This document shows positions 20,985 through 30,960 of a stretch of DNA of 64,000 nt, in pieces; position 1 is the stretch's first letter; each line of letters opens with the position of its first letter. A program made the position numbers and the translations under genes. The notes under the pieces were generated by a model. The model saw only the letters and a program-made list of their open reading frames with translations. It did not search any database and was not told the DNA's origin. The stretch spans positions 14,481,806 to 14,545,805 of the forward strand of contig CM060950.1 in assembly GCA_030765055.1 (NCBI GenBank), written 5' to 3'. This stretch comes from Mantis religiosa. Taxonomy: Eukaryota; Arthropoda; Insecta; Mantodea; Mantidae.

Positions 20985-22669
20985 GTGCGCGCGTGGGAGG
21001 AGTTGATGTCTCGAGTGAATTTTGAGAATGGCGAGGCGTGGAGGCTTGCAAAAGGACTCCGGAATCGTGGAGCAGCACCAACCACCCCTATCCAAGGCAC
21101 ACAAGGCCTGGTGTATCAACCCCAAGCCAAAGCAAATGTGTTTGCCGATTACCTAGAGAGGACCATGAGGCCACGAGATGACCCCCAGGACCTAGACTTC
21201 ACTGGCCGCGTCAAGCGGGAGGTTCGTCAGTACCTTCGACGTCCTCTTGCTGAGGCGGACAGACTTCCTGTCATTAGACCCAGTGAGCTACAGGGCGCAC
21301 TCCGGCGTCTAAATCCCAAAAAGGCGTCGGGACCTGATGGGTTGACCCCTATCATGCTCCGTCACCTTCCCTTCAAAGCCGTTCTTTTTCTTACCCGGGT
21401 TTTTAACATGTGTCTCGCCCTGGGCCACTTTCCACAACAGTGGAGGGAGGCTTGGGTGATTTGAATTTTGAAGCCCGGTAAAATTCCGACTCTCCCCAAC
21501 AGTTACCGCTCCATTAGCCTCCTGTCAGTCATCTCGAAAGGTTTTCGAGAGGCTTGTTTTAGCCTGCTTGTCGCCCTTACTGTGGGACATTCGAGCTATC
21601 CCTCCCCATCAGTTTGGTTTTCGTCCTGGGCACTCGACATCACAGCAGCTGCTCCGTCTGGTGGAGGCCGCTGCCCTGTGTTTCCAGGAAAGGGCATTCA
21701 CCGTGGCAGTATCTCTGGATGTCGAGAAGGCCTTCTCTACCACCTGGCATCCAGGCCTCCTACATAAAATAATCACCCTGGGGCTTCCTGCACACATGAT
21801 ACATATTCTACACTCATTCCCTAAACACAGACATTTCATAGTTACTGTGGCGGGAAAGCTATCTACCAGACGACCCAATCAGAGGAGACATCCCCGAAGG
21901 CTCTGTCTTATCCCCTACACTCTTTAGCGTGTATGTGGCGGATCTCCCCACGGAGCTACACGTGAACATAGCCCAATATGCAGACGACGTGCTACTATAC
22001 AACACAGATGGAAACGCATGCAGAGCCTTCAACCCAATACAGCGACACCTCAGCCTCACTCATGATTGGTGTAGGCTTTGGCGATTGTCTATCAACCCAG
22101 AGAAAAGCCAATCCATGCTCTTCACCAAGCGTCACTTTCTGCCCAACCTCTCCGCCTTTAACTATTCTGGCAGAAGGATAGAGTGGACAAACTCTCTAAA
22201 GTACCTAGGTGTAAAGCTGGACAAGGGCCTAACTTTTGGGGGTCACATCCAGGAGGTAGCTCATCGGGCGTACAGAGCTTCGGCTTTCTTATACCCCATG
22301 ATGCGCTCAGGGATGCCAACACCCCTTAAGTTGCGCCCTTTTCAGGCTTTAATTCTTCCAATCATGCTTTATGCGTGTGAGATCTGGGGCATGGCCGCAG
22401 GAACCAATCTGCGACAACTTCAGCGTGTACAAAATAGATGTCTTAGGGCCATCTATTCTGTTTGCTGGAGGTTTCCCGTGAGATACCTTCATGAAGCCTC
22501 ATCTGTCCACTATGTGAAAGATGCCATTAGGCACCGGGCCACAAAATTCTACGCGAGTTTGCCTCAACATCAGAGCGCCCTGGTTAGGTCTCTAGGGAAC
22601 TATAGAACCTCCGAAAGACGCTACAAGCTATACCGGCTTCCCCGCATGGAATGCAGGCACACCCGGTAA
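20985..22669 (+). pseudogene. Jockey copy C ORF2 reverse transcriptase
   Basis: Motifs in order: FADYLERTMRPRDDPQDLDF, LNPKKASGPDGLTPIML, GHFPQQWREAWV with a TGA at 21462-21464, SYRSISLLSVISK, HQFGFRPGHSTSQQLLRL, VAVSLDVEKAFSTTWHPGLL, IAQYADDVLLYNTD (catalytic Asp pair), WRLSINPEKSQSMLF, KYLGVKLDKGLTFGGHI, LILPIMLYACEIWG and LQRVQNRCLRAIY. Frame breaks lie near 21540 and 21885. The last 247 codons from 21929 are open. No RNase H domain is present, as expected for the jockey clade. Confidence 0.85.
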
Positions 22670-22975
22670 CAATAAAGTTATTATTACAACCTCCAAATTA
22701 TTACGGTTTGAAATTAATAGACGTTCTAAATTAAACTCTTCCTAAAATTATCACACCAGCGGTGCACACATAGCGTTGCACCCGAGTTGGCTACCATGAG
22801 GAGCTATGGCTACCTCCCTTCTTTTCATCTACCTTAATTTAAACCACCACCCTGCAAAACCCCACATATCCTGTCATTAAGTGGTTAAGTCCGTGTAGGA
22901 CTGGTACAAGAATGACACACATCGTGCTGACCCTCAGTCAGCCGCCAGCTGCTTGAATGAATGAAAAAAAAATTC

Positions 22976-23457
22976 TCTCATATCGAACCTGAGACAGTAT
23001 GAATAAAATATTGACAAACATAAAAGGTCCTGTCACTGTTTAACAGGACGATACCCATCAAGAATAACAGATGCTGACGACGATTTAAATGACCATCTGA
23101 CCAGGCTAATGCAACCCACCAATTATCTCAAACCTAAAACCACACACTAAGTCACGCCACTGTCCCTCTGTGGTCCTCCATGTCCTTGTGCTACCCAGGC
23201 AAGGTGGACCCAGGGGTAGAGTCCCCCACCCCCCTACAAGTGGCACAGGCTTGCACCTGCACCATTAGGCAGGCCGCCCGTCATGTGCGCACTGATGGCG
23301 ACAAGGCACACACCAATGACACATGAGAAAGACGCTGCCGTAAGGCTAAGATGTATATATCAACAGCATAAAATAAAATAAAGATAATCACAATAGTGAT
23401 GATGCCCATAGGCTGAGTAGACTCACACGTGGGATTTTGGTACAGTGCTGTAACAGA
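22976..23457. other. No recognised gene
   Basis: Sequence downstream of jockey copy C. A stretch at 23060-23150 reads like a worn LINE frame (TDADDDLNDHLTRLMQP) but cannot be placed. A C-rich patch lies at 23220-23236. Confidence 0.4.
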
Positions 23458-23635
23458 TTGAATTAAAAAGTGAAATAACCCTTGCAATTAGAAATTTTTA
23501 GCACAAGCAATAATACAGGTAACAAACAGTCTTTACTTATAGAAAGTTGAATTAAAAAGTGAAATAAACCTTGCAATTAGAAATATTTAGCACAAGCAGT
23601 AATACAGGTAACAAACAGTCTTTACTTACAGACCA
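23458..23635 (+). repeat. 89-bp unit tandemly duplicated upstream of LINE N ORF1
   Basis: Two copies, 23458-23546 and 23547-23635, each starting ttgaattaaaaagtgaaata and ending in a ttactta-aga stretch, with only a handful of differences. They lie about 35 bp upstream of the ATG of the LINE N ORF1. Tandem 5' UTR monomers carrying promoter activity are known in some LINEs; that role here is inferred. Confidence 0.75.
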
Positions 23636-23669
23636 TCTTGAAAGTACAGCCCTTAATTTGGTTATAACT

Positions 23670-24195
23670 ATGGCAGCGGCGTGTGGAGTGTTGACCCGAA
23701 GCAGGGTGCATAAACTAAGTGAAATAAGCAGTAAAAATGCCAAAATATCAACAAAGGAACTTACCAACAATAACTTTAGAACTACAGGGACCAGAGCAAA
23801 TGGAGGTGTAATTATTGTATGAATGAATGTGTAGTGTTTAACGCCTGCTTTTACTACATACGGCACCGCAGGCAGTGACACTGATGATACATGAGATGAA
23901 GGAGCACCGGTGGAATGATATGGCAGGGGAAACCGGAGGTACCGGAGAAAATCTGCCCCAGCGCCGTGTTGTCCACTGCAAATCTCACTTTGCGGTCGCC
24001 TGGGATCGAACCCGGGCCGCCTTGGTGAGAGCCAAGCGGTCTAACCACTGAGCCACGGCACGGCCTATTGTGAGTATGGAAGAATGGGAAACTACAGTTA
24101 AAAATGATGAACGGAAGCAGCGAGATGCCGAGGTTATATCGTCACTACAGCTAGTCATAAACATCTTAAATAAACATGTCCCAATCAAGAACTGA
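23670..24195 (+). pseudogene. LINE N ORF1 N-terminus, interrupted by a SINE
   Basis: ATG at 23670 gives MAAACGVLTRSRVHKLSE and ...GTRANGGVIIV up to about 23819. After the SINE it continues SMEEWETTVKNDERKQRDAEV and ISSLQLVINILNKH to about 24180. A second copy of this ORF1 (MASNGVITRSSKQ ... IIASLHMVINLLNRD) is at 26557 and 29678-29930, which supports the reading. No known domain is seen. After 24195 the sequence jumps to the RT, so the rest of ORF1 and the endonuclease are deleted. Confidence 0.6.
23820..24066 (-). mobile_element. tRNA-derived SINE, family B
   Basis: Read on the minus strand it begins aggccgtgccgtggctcagtgg, with A box TGGCTCAGTGG and perfect B box GGGTTCGATCCC. A body of about 150 bp follows and ends in a tail resembling attcattcat. 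It sits inside the LINE N ORF1, with tattgt on both sides as a possible short target-site duplication. Transcription would be by RNA polymerase III from the internal boxes. Confidence 0.88.
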
Positions 24196-24231
24196 ATGAC
24201 GTAAACTTCAGTACTTAGGCAGAATAAAGCA

Positions 24232-25055
24232 TTGGTAACATCACAAATCCTACACACAATAGAGCAAGGAAAACGAGCAAAGGGGGAGCTCAAATGGTTA
24301 ATTAAAAATTTAAAGGACACCAAAGCTCCTGGCCCTGACAAAATACCAAATTTGATATTGAAAAGCCTGAGTGATCTTGCTTTAGAGATGATGTCACAAA
24401 TTACTGCTTACAATTAGGCTACTTCCCAAATCCATGAAAGCATGCCCAAGTATTAATGTTACCAAAACCAGTAAAGGACCCCAAACTACCAAACAACTAC
24501 AGGCCTATTAGCCTGCTAAATACCGTTAGTAAGGTGGCTGAAAAAGTTATACTAAAGCAAGTAATTACCCATATCAAAAAGCACAACATTCTCATCAAAG
24601 AACAATTAGGCTTTCGGGCAAGGCATTCCACTACACAACTCACTAGATTTGTTGAAAACATTACAAATGGCTACAATACTAACAGATGCACTGCTGCGGT
24701 ATTTCTCGACATCCAGCATGCATTCAACATAGTGTATCACCCAGGCCTACTATATAAGCTGAGAAGACTAAACTTTCCTGATACCATTGTGAAACTTACA
24801 GCTAATTACTTAAGCGAATGCACCTTCGAGGTAGTTATCAATGAAACCACATCAACAAGGCATATAAGAGCCGGGGTTCCCCAAGGAAGTATCCTGGGAC
24901 CCATATTATTCAACCTTTATATTAATGACATACCAACTACTGCACATACACAATTATCAATATATGCGGATGACACGACAATAACCACGCAGTGATGGAA
25001 ACCGGAAGTGGCAGCAAGACTGCAAAGCGCCTTAGATGAACTAATGCTCTGGCTA
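24232..25055 (+). pseudogene. LINE N reverse transcriptase (jockey group)
   Basis: Motifs: WLIKNLKDTKAPGPDKIPN, a stop near 24415, VLMLPKPVKDPKLPNNYRPI, SLLNTVSKVAEKVILKQV, EQLGFRARHSTTQLTRFV, AAVFLDIQHAFNIVYHPGLL (the catalytic Asp is kept; the usual KAFD is QHAF), IRAGVPQGSILGPILFNLY and SIYADDTTITTQ. After a TGA, ALDELMLWL continues to about 25055, where the frame is lost. Thumb and C-terminus are missing. Confidence 0.8.
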
Positions 25056-25904
25056 ATGCTCCTCTCCCTCCCAATCCTATTCTCCTCCTCCGTCTTGCAT
25101 CAAGTGTATCCTCCCTTTTTTTTCTACCTTCCTCTCTTGTCTCACATTCATATGTAGCTGTACTTATTGATTTTTTTTCCGTGTCTTATTCTATTCTTGT
25201 CCTTCTGTGGTGCATTTCTAAGTAATATCCTTCCCATTTCTTCTTTCCAAACTACCCACCTATTATCTCACTGTACTTATAGCTGTACTTATCAGTTTTT
25301 CTTCATGTCTCTGATTCCCTCATTCTCTGCCCTTCTCTACAGCATTTGCAAGTGTGTGCTACTTTTCCACTTTCCCCTCTGTCACTTTCTTGTGTAATAT
25401 GAATATCAGCAAGTTCATTATAGAACTACGTAGAAAATGAACCTAGCTACAGTGAAGCAATGTACCCATAACCTCTCCTATCCAAATTCCAACCTCAACC
25501 TGCCCGTGGTGCACCCTGCTTTTACCAATGAGGCTCTGGGGGCCAAGTGTTAGCGGTACAACTACATCAGAAATAGAGGAAATGCTATTTCACCTCTTAC
25601 GCTGGCCTGTTACGGCATACAAATGTTCCACAATTGGTGCTTGTGGGAAAAGCAGATGGACTTTAAAACTCCTCCCGGCCAGGTCCGATGGACCCATTAA
25701 CCAGACAGGTGTGGCCCTCCAGACATACTGGGGGTTAAAGTGAGTGGATAATGTAACCACCATTACAAGCAAAAAATTGGTGTCCACTTAAAAAACGTTT
25801 ACATGTATGCTACTTAAAACATGACAAGTCCTACAGATAAATATTCCGGAGGTAAAATAGTCCCGCATTCGGATCTTCGGGTGGGGACATCTGCAGGACG
25901 TCAA
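25056..25904. other. Pyrimidine-rich stretch and unassigned sequence
   Basis: 25056-25400 is strongly C/T-rich on the plus strand, with no coding motifs. A 71-codon open frame at 25528-25743 (MRLWGPSVSGTTTSEIEEM start) has no recognised domain and may be chance or the worn C-terminus of LINE N. Confidence 0.4.
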
Positions 25905-25965
25905 TTACAGAACACCCTCAAAATTCTCCATTGGAATGCAGGAGGACTTTCACATAGTACATGAA
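25905..25965 (+). pseudogene. LINE endonuclease N-terminal scrap
   Basis: NTLKILHWNAGGLSHST is the typical first conserved block of LINE ORF2 endonucleases. The frame stops at once. It lies directly upstream of the Harbinger sequence. Confidence 0.45.
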
Positions 25966-26084
25966 ATATTGTACATCAAGTAAATCAGGCTGCACTCAAC
26001 AACCAAATAAAAGCATGAATCAGTGCAATACTGCAACAATGGGGAAACACTATTACGAGCGCGCAAGAGGACAACTATTCCCTT

Positions 26085-26475
26085 GGCATGAGTCAGCCTT
26101 CAACCAGTAGATCACTGAGGGAAGTAACAGATGCACTGCATAGGCATCTGATGAAACGCTATATTAAGTTTCCTGTTAATGATCAACAGATAAACAGGAT
26201 CAAACAGAGGTATACTTACTGTGACTTATACAGTGTTTAATTTTCTCTTAATTTGTGTGGTGACGAAGATATTAGGTTCAGTTTTTGTAATGTTGCTGAA
26301 ATGAAAATGTTTCAGATTTGCAGACAAATTTGGTTTCCCTGGAGTTGTAGGAGTAATCGATGGTACATTGGTTACCATCACAACGCCCCCCCCCCCCCCC
26401 CATGCATGATGCTGTACTTCCTGCACATTTACTGACAGTAAAGGACATCATAGTGTGAATGTGTAAATTGTTAGT
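26085..26475 (+). pseudogene. PIF/Harbinger transposase, N-terminal half, with an intron
   Basis: Exon sequence to 26209 reads GMSQPSTSRSLREVTDALHR, LMKRYIKFPVNDQQINRIKQ. A GT...AG intron spans 26210-26315 (GTATAC ... TTTCAG). The frame then resumes as FADKFGFPGVVGVIDGT, where the Asp of VIDGT is the first catalytic residue. A C-tract (26389-26402) distorts the frame before SKGHHSVNV-IV (the NRKGYHSINVQ block). The second half lies at 30121-30960, so the gene is split by a LINE N and PLE nest. Confidence 0.72.
26210..26315 (+). other. Predicted 106-bp intron in Harbinger transposase
   Basis: Removing GTATACTTACTG...ATGTTTCAG joins the R codon (AG|A) of INRIKQR to FADKFGFPGV in phase 2, restoring the usual Harbinger spacing. 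Without splicing the frame hits stops. Introns are common in Harbinger transposase genes. Confidence 0.6.
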
Positions 26476-26556
26476 GGAGAACTGTATGTGTATGTTGTTA
26501 CTCAGTTTTAATGACATGAGTATTTTATTTTCCACGGAATAAGATAAGAGTGCAAA

Positions 26557-26596
26557 ATGGCGTCGAATGGTGTAATAACCCGTTCAAGTAAGCAGT
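26557..26596 (+). pseudogene. LINE N copy 2, ORF1 start, interrupted by PLE-3
   Basis: ATG at 26557 reads MASNGVITRSSKQ, matching the start of the LINE N ORF1 at 23670. The frame is cut after KQ by PLE-3 and continues at 29678 (KQLLVQKTGVNETVQQ). About 85 bp of LINE 5' leader precedes the ATG and abuts the Harbinger break. Confidence 0.6.
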
Positions 26597-26706
26597 CACT
26601 ATACTGCTGAGGAAGAGGGCGAATGTCCTGGAAAATGTTCCAGCGTTTTTTTTAAAATAATAAGTGAAGGTGAGTGCAAACCAGTGTGACTCAACAAAAC
26701 TTCAAC
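26597..26706 (+). repeat. PLE-3 left pseudo-LTR
   Basis: Begins cactatactgctgagg and ends caacaaaacttcaac. It differs from the right copy at only about ten positions. It contains a hammerhead-like motif at 26604-26643. Confidence 0.78.
26604..26643 (+). ncRNA. Hammerhead-like motif, PLE-3 left repeat
   Basis: Helix I CTG (26604-26606) pairs with CAG (26641-26643). The core is CTGAGGA (26607-26613) and GAAA (26631-26634). Helix III would be AA/TT around TG with C17 at 26640. Helix II (AGGG facing TCCT) has mismatches next to the core, so catalysis is doubtful. Confidence 0.45.
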
Positions 26707-28470
26707 ATGAAGAAAACTTCCCTGTTAATAATGCTTCTATTTAATGTATTTGGTATCACAAACCAAAGAAGCAATGTGACGAACTCATGTGGAGACGAGG
26801 TAAGAAATTACTTTATCAAATTCAACACTGACTTAAGTTACGCAAAGAAGGATTTAAAAAGGATCATAAAACTACATACCAAAAGAAGATATGCGGCAGC
26901 GGATATCAAGTTTTTGAAACTATGCCTAAAACACAAAGACGAGTTTATCGCTGACATTGAAATAGCGACACATAACCTCAAAACAGAAGACAAAATCAAA
27001 GCCAAGTTGGAATGTCTAGTCATAGTAAAACAGTTACAGCCCAAACAGATTAACAACAATAATAAAATAATTAGGAACCTAAACAAGAAATCAGTGGTGT
27101 ATCTAAAAGCTGACAAAGGCAATTCCCTAGTAATCATGGAACTTGAGGACTATAAACAGAGAGCTAGCTTTTTGCTAAACAGTTCGGACTATGAAGAAAT
27201 CCCCAAAAATCCGCTAAACAAATACACAAACTTCGTAAATAAAGCTCTTACTAATAATAGCATACTGACAGAAACTGAAAAACGCATTCTAAAATCTACC
27301 AACCCCACACTGCCGAGATTATACTGCTTGCCAAAGGTACACAAGGATGATAACAGCATGAGACCAATCATAAATGGTATCAACTCACCCACATACCGCC
27401 TCGCTAAGTGGTTAGTTAATAAACTAAAATCATTCCAGAAATTTGAAAGTTTGGGAATAGAGAACTCTTTAGAACTCATAAATCAACTACAGGACTACAA
27501 TATTCCTTCAAACCACATAATGGTCTCTTTCGATGTCAAATCACTGTTCACAAGTATCCCGATTGAAAAAATACCAAATCTTCTCAGAAAATGGCTGAAT
27601 CTAATCACATTAGACCCTACAGAAATAGACATCATAAATTTGACAGAACTATGCATTCGACACAATTTCTTCACATACGACAAAAAATTCTACCAACAAT
27701 CAAAAGGCCTCACAATGGGCAGCCCACTGTCACCCTTGCTAGCAGATTTATATATGACTCACCTCGAAGTCCATATAGTAAAAGCCTTCCCCCAAATTTA
27801 CAAATTCTGGCGAAGATATGTAGACGACATTTTTGCTATCATTCCTAAAAACCAAACAGAAGACTCCCTAAAACCCCGTGTGGAGTTGCTGGTTCCCCCA
27901 TCGGGCACCTCCCCAGGTGGCGGATAGGGGAAAGCTCGCCAAATATGGACGGCACTGGGGAAATAAAATACCCAGGGCAGACCAAAACCAGATAGTGCTG
28001 CCTTGCAGAATTGGGAGTTGGTTCTCCAAAGGCTAGGGGAGTAAACCCTAAACAAATCAGACAGGCCTGGAGGTCTTAAGGAGGCAACCCCTCCACCAGG
28101 CTAGCTCAGTGTTGGGCTAATAACCCACCTGAGTGAATTATTTATATTCAGAGAAATCAGGAGAGAGCTGGAAGGAAAAGGAAAAAGATTAGGATTGAGA
28201 GGAATATACAGGTTGGCGCAGGATAGGGTCGAATACAGAAAGTGGCTGAAGGAACCCGACGCCTAACGGCAGCAGGGAAAGTGAAAGAAGAAGACTCCCT
28301 AAAACTTTTGAACATACAGGATAGCAACATAAAATTTACAATGGAGATAGAAGAAAACAACATCCTACCTTTCCTAGACCTAAAAATCATGAGAGACCAA
28401 AATAGCTTAAAATTCGGAATACATAGAAAACCCACACATGTGGACAATTACATTAAGAGGAATGGTTGCA
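26707..28470 (+). pseudogene. PLE-3 N-terminal region and reverse transcriptase
   Basis: First ATG of the frame is at 26707 (MKKTSLL). The frame stays open for about 390 codons to 27873: LKADKGNSLVIM, LPRLYCLPKVHKDDNSMRPI, FDVKSLFTSIPI, GLTMGSPLSPLLADLYM and the catalytic WRRYVDDIFAII. It is cut at 27873 by the 431-bp insert and resumes at 28305 with LLNIQDSNIKFTMEIEENN, LPFLDLKIM and HRKPTHVDNYIKRNG. Apart from the two insertions the RT frame is intact, so the element was probably young when hit. Confidence 0.85.
27874..28304 (+). mobile_element. Short retroelement inserted in the PLE-3 RT gene
   Basis: A 16-bp direct duplication (agaagactccctaaaa at 27858-27873 and 28289-28304) brackets an insert of about 415 bp. 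Removing the insert and one duplicate restores the RT frame exactly. The 3' end encodes a LINE-like RLAQDRVEYRKWLKEPDA and then a stop, like the tail of a LINE ORF2. No clear Pol III boxes were seen in its 5' part. It is either a 5'-truncated LINE or a SINE with a LINE tail. Confidence 0.7.
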
Positions 28471-28504
28471 AACCAATTTCACATCAACTGGCAGTATATA
28501 TTGC

Positions 28505-28925
28505 GGTAACCCACCAGGATAAGCCAGCATTTTGTGTCTGCACATCAGTTCCCCCCCCCCCCACCCCAGGAAGGGAGGGGTAACAATTCGCTTCCTAGAG
28601 GGGTGGTGGTTTTGGTCCGGTTTTGACCACGGATCTGCTGGCCGAGTCCTTCTTCTTAGCGTGGATTCGACGATGGATGGATCTCCCTGGATCGGTTTTT
28701 GTTAATTGTATAGAGTGCAGCAACGTGAGCAAGGTAAAATGAGGTTCGGTGCAAGAGTTATGTATATTGTAAGTAGAGTGTCTTATTTCTAATAAATAAT
28801 TAGAGTGCGAGAATTATCTGCTCCTTGTGTTTTGTCATGCTAAACCTCTCACTAGCCGAGCAACGCCCGATATCAGGTTTGGCAACGAATGTCTCAGTGA
28901 AAACCAATTCGCGACCTGACAATAT
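28505..28925. mobile_element. LTR-like or unknown insert in PLE-3
   Basis: PLE coding sense is lost after CKPISHQLAVYIAV (about 28505) and resumes at VAKENGFNPDLIRNTL (about 28930). The insert has a C-tract (28549-28562), an AATAAAT signal near 28790 and a final GGTTTGGCAACGAATG resembling an LTR/primer-site junction. No protein is encoded. It may be a solo LTR or fragment; ends are approximate and no duplication was confirmed. Confidence 0.35.
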
Positions 28926-28929
28926 TAGG

Positions 28930-29485
28930 AGTAGCAAAGGAAAATGGATTCAACCCTGATCTCATTAGGAACACGCTCAAAAAGAAAGAAAGGCAAAAAG
29001 GAATCTCGTCAAATACAACACTAACACTCCTTTCAAACCAAAATTGGAAATATAAAAAATTTACTTACCAAAAAAAATTTACTTAAAAAATTTGAAAGAA
29101 TTTTCAAAAAGTTCAATATAAAACTGGCCCCAAAGAATAAATTCAATCTGAAGAGCGTTCTAAACAAACCTCTTTAAGAACACAATTCAAAACACACTGA
29201 AATCCGGAGTCTATCAAATCAATTGTGAGGATTGTGAAAAGTACTACATAGGCAAAACGAGGAGAAAGTTGGAGATCAGGCTAAAGGAACACCAGAGAAA
29301 CATAAAACTAAAACAAATAGACAAATAGACACATCATTTTTGGAAAGAAAACCACAACACTGGGCAAAATATAAAACTGTTGAAACCATTAGAATCACCA
29401 ATAGAATTAGACACCTGGGAAAAAATCCACATAATTAAAAACAGTGAACATGTTATAAATTTTGAAATCCCACCACTTGAGTAGT
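28930..29485 (+). pseudogene. PLE-3 connector and GIY-YIG endonuclease
   Basis: VAKENGFNPDLIRNTLKKKE begins the segment. After frame changes the endonuclease reads SGVYQINCEDCEKYYIGKTRRK, IRLKEHQRNIKLKQIDK, HHFWKENHNTGQNIKLL and HVINFEIPPLE with a stop near 29482. The GVYQI...YYIGKT pattern holds the two tyrosines of the GIY-YIG fold. A duplicated lysine tract near 29070 and a TAG within the domain break it. Confidence 0.78.
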
Positions 29486-29567
29486 GTTAAAACTTTGTGC
29501 TCCTAACACTAGATGGCAACAGGATCAGATAAAGGAGAAGAAAGAGGAAAGGAGAGGGGAGAGTCAG

Positions 29568-29677
29568 TCACTATACTGCTGAGGAAGAGGGTGAATGTCC
29601 TGGAAAATGTTCCAGCATTTTTTAAAAATAATAAGTGAAGGTGAGTGTAAACAACTGTGACTCAACAAAACTTCAAC
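29568..29677 (+). repeat. PLE-3 right pseudo-LTR
   Basis: Near-identical to 26597-26706 and directly followed by the aagcagt duplication. It contains the same hammerhead-like motif at 29576-29615, with CTGAGGA at 29579-29585 and GAAA at 29603-29606. Confidence 0.78.
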
Positions 29678-29990
29678 AAGCAGTTATTAGTCCAAAAAAC
29701 TGGTGTTAACGAAACAGTGCAACAACCATAAGTGATTTTAATAAATAACAGCAATAATAGGTTAAGTGTAAATGTGACAGTCAAGAACGGACAGACTTGG
29801 AAATAGCTGATCGTATAGCTAAGCGATCCAATACAACGGATCAGAATATAGAAATCATAGCTTCCCTACATATGGTTATCAATCTGCTCAACAGAGATCT
29901 TATAAGAATACAGAGTGAAGCTAACACCTTAAAAAAAAGAAAATGAAGAACTCAAGAAAACATTAAAAAGTGTGATAAATGTGAAACTGG

Positions 29991-30021
<31 letters not shown>

Positions 30022-30115
30022 TATGAAACTACTCACGAAAGTAGCAACATGTGGCACGTGGTAAAAGGATCAGGTAGAAGACAAAAGAACAGCAGGAAGT
30101 AACTATTAATAATAA
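29678..30115 (+). pseudogene. LINE N copy 2, remainder of ORF1
   Basis: Continues MASNGVITRSSKQ from 26596: KQLLVQKTGVNETVQQ, ERTDLEIADRIAKRSNTTDQ, IEIIASLHMVINLLNRD and a Lys/Glu coiled-coil-like stretch, then WHVVKGSGRRQKNSRK near 30048-30100. The IIASLHMVINLLNRD block matches VISSLQLVINILNKH at 24.15 kb. An A-tract (29990-30018) lies in the middle and may be replication slippage in a lysine run. No RT follows, so the copy is 3'-truncated at the Harbinger junction. Confidence 0.6.
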
Positions 30116-30120
30116 TTGCT

Positions 30121-30960
30121 TTGAACCTGTTCAGTGACTCCAGGATACGTGATGCTGACTTGCACATCTTGTCAATAATTGCCAGATATCCTGGATCTGT
30201 GCATGATGCAGCAATTTGGATGATATCTCCTCCCAGAGATCATATGAAGGAAATGTACAATAGGCAGAAACAGAGTTTGTGGATAATAGGCAAGTCCCAG
30301 TACAGGACGCACACTGGAAAGGAAGTAATTAAATAGTAGACATTTGCCCTCATGTAGCTCTTTTATTAAATGTTAATATACACTTGGAAGTGTACATCTG
30401 ATATGAAATTAATTATCTACATGTACATCTGTAACTGTGAAACACAAGTGTATACCAATGAGTAAAATGACGTGCTTGTGTGTTAGCAACAGTAATCATG
30501 TCAGAAGTGAAGTTTATGCTCTCCTGAATGTTATCAGGTGACTCTGGATATCCCAACGAACCATAGCTTTTGACTCCAGTGTTGAATGCACAACCAGGTT
30601 CACCAAAAGATCGTTATAGTACCTCTCTGCGAAGTGTGAGAAACTCCAGAGAGCGACGCATTGGGGTACTAAAAGGGCACTTCAGGTGTCTCCTAAAAGA
30701 CAAAGTGATACACTACCCTCCTCCTGTGCTGTGCTACACAATTTCTTGGCTGCAAGGGACATCCAATGGGATGAACCTTTGGAGGAGCTTAAAGTAGATG
30801 AACAAGATGCAGGTATGCAACATTGGCCATTTCATTTACGAGCTAGTACAGTAGACATTAAAGTTAAAAGGCATAGGAAAACTGGCAATAATGCGCGGAA
30901 GCACTATCACTATCTATATCATAATGATAACTGCATAAACACTTATCCAATGACTCACTA
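30121..30960 (+). pseudogene. PIF/Harbinger transposase, C-terminal half
   Basis: SDSRIRDADLHILSIIARYP and GSVHDAAIW open the segment. About 200 bp of insertion or intron lies between 30330 and 30540. Then DSGYPNEPWLLTPVL (second catalytic Asp), RNSRERRIGVLKGHFRCLL (catalytic Glu in the ERR block, normally VER) and PSSCAVLHNFLAARD follow to a stop at 30959. This is the DDE_4-type nuclease of Harbinger elements. Together with 26085-26475 it makes one gene split by about 3.6 kb of nested retroelements. Confidence 0.8.

Larger units (their letters stand above)
19785..22975 (+). mobile_element. Jockey-clade LINE, copy C (5'-truncated in ORF1)
   Basis: Contains the ORF1 C-terminus, a nearly complete ORF2, a 3' UTR with AATAAA just after the ORF2 stop (22670-22676), and a short A-tail (about 22967-22975) after tgaatgaatg. 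The 5' truncation is normal for LINEs. Small indels have broken ORF2 in several places. Confidence 0.82.
26597..29677 (+). mobile_element. Penelope-like element PLE-3 with direct terminal repeats
   Basis: A PLE about 3.1 kb long, flanked by 7-bp duplications (aagcagt at 26590-26596 and 29678-29684). It has near-identical terminal repeats of about 110 bp at 26597-26706 and 29568-29677 (the pseudo-LTRs of PLEs). Inside are the RT and GIY-YIG frames. It is itself interrupted by a 431-bp SINE/LINE-like insert and by an LTR-like insert. Confidence 0.8.

Noticed and set aside
26674..26706. Start of the PLE-3 protein at 26674
   Set aside because: The codon is GTG inside the pseudo-LTR; the first ATG is at 26707.
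29990..30018. A-tract as a LINE poly(A) tail
   Set aside because: It lies within a lysine-rich part of the LINE N ORF1, and coding sense (WHVVKGSGRRQKNSRK) resumes after it; slippage is simpler.
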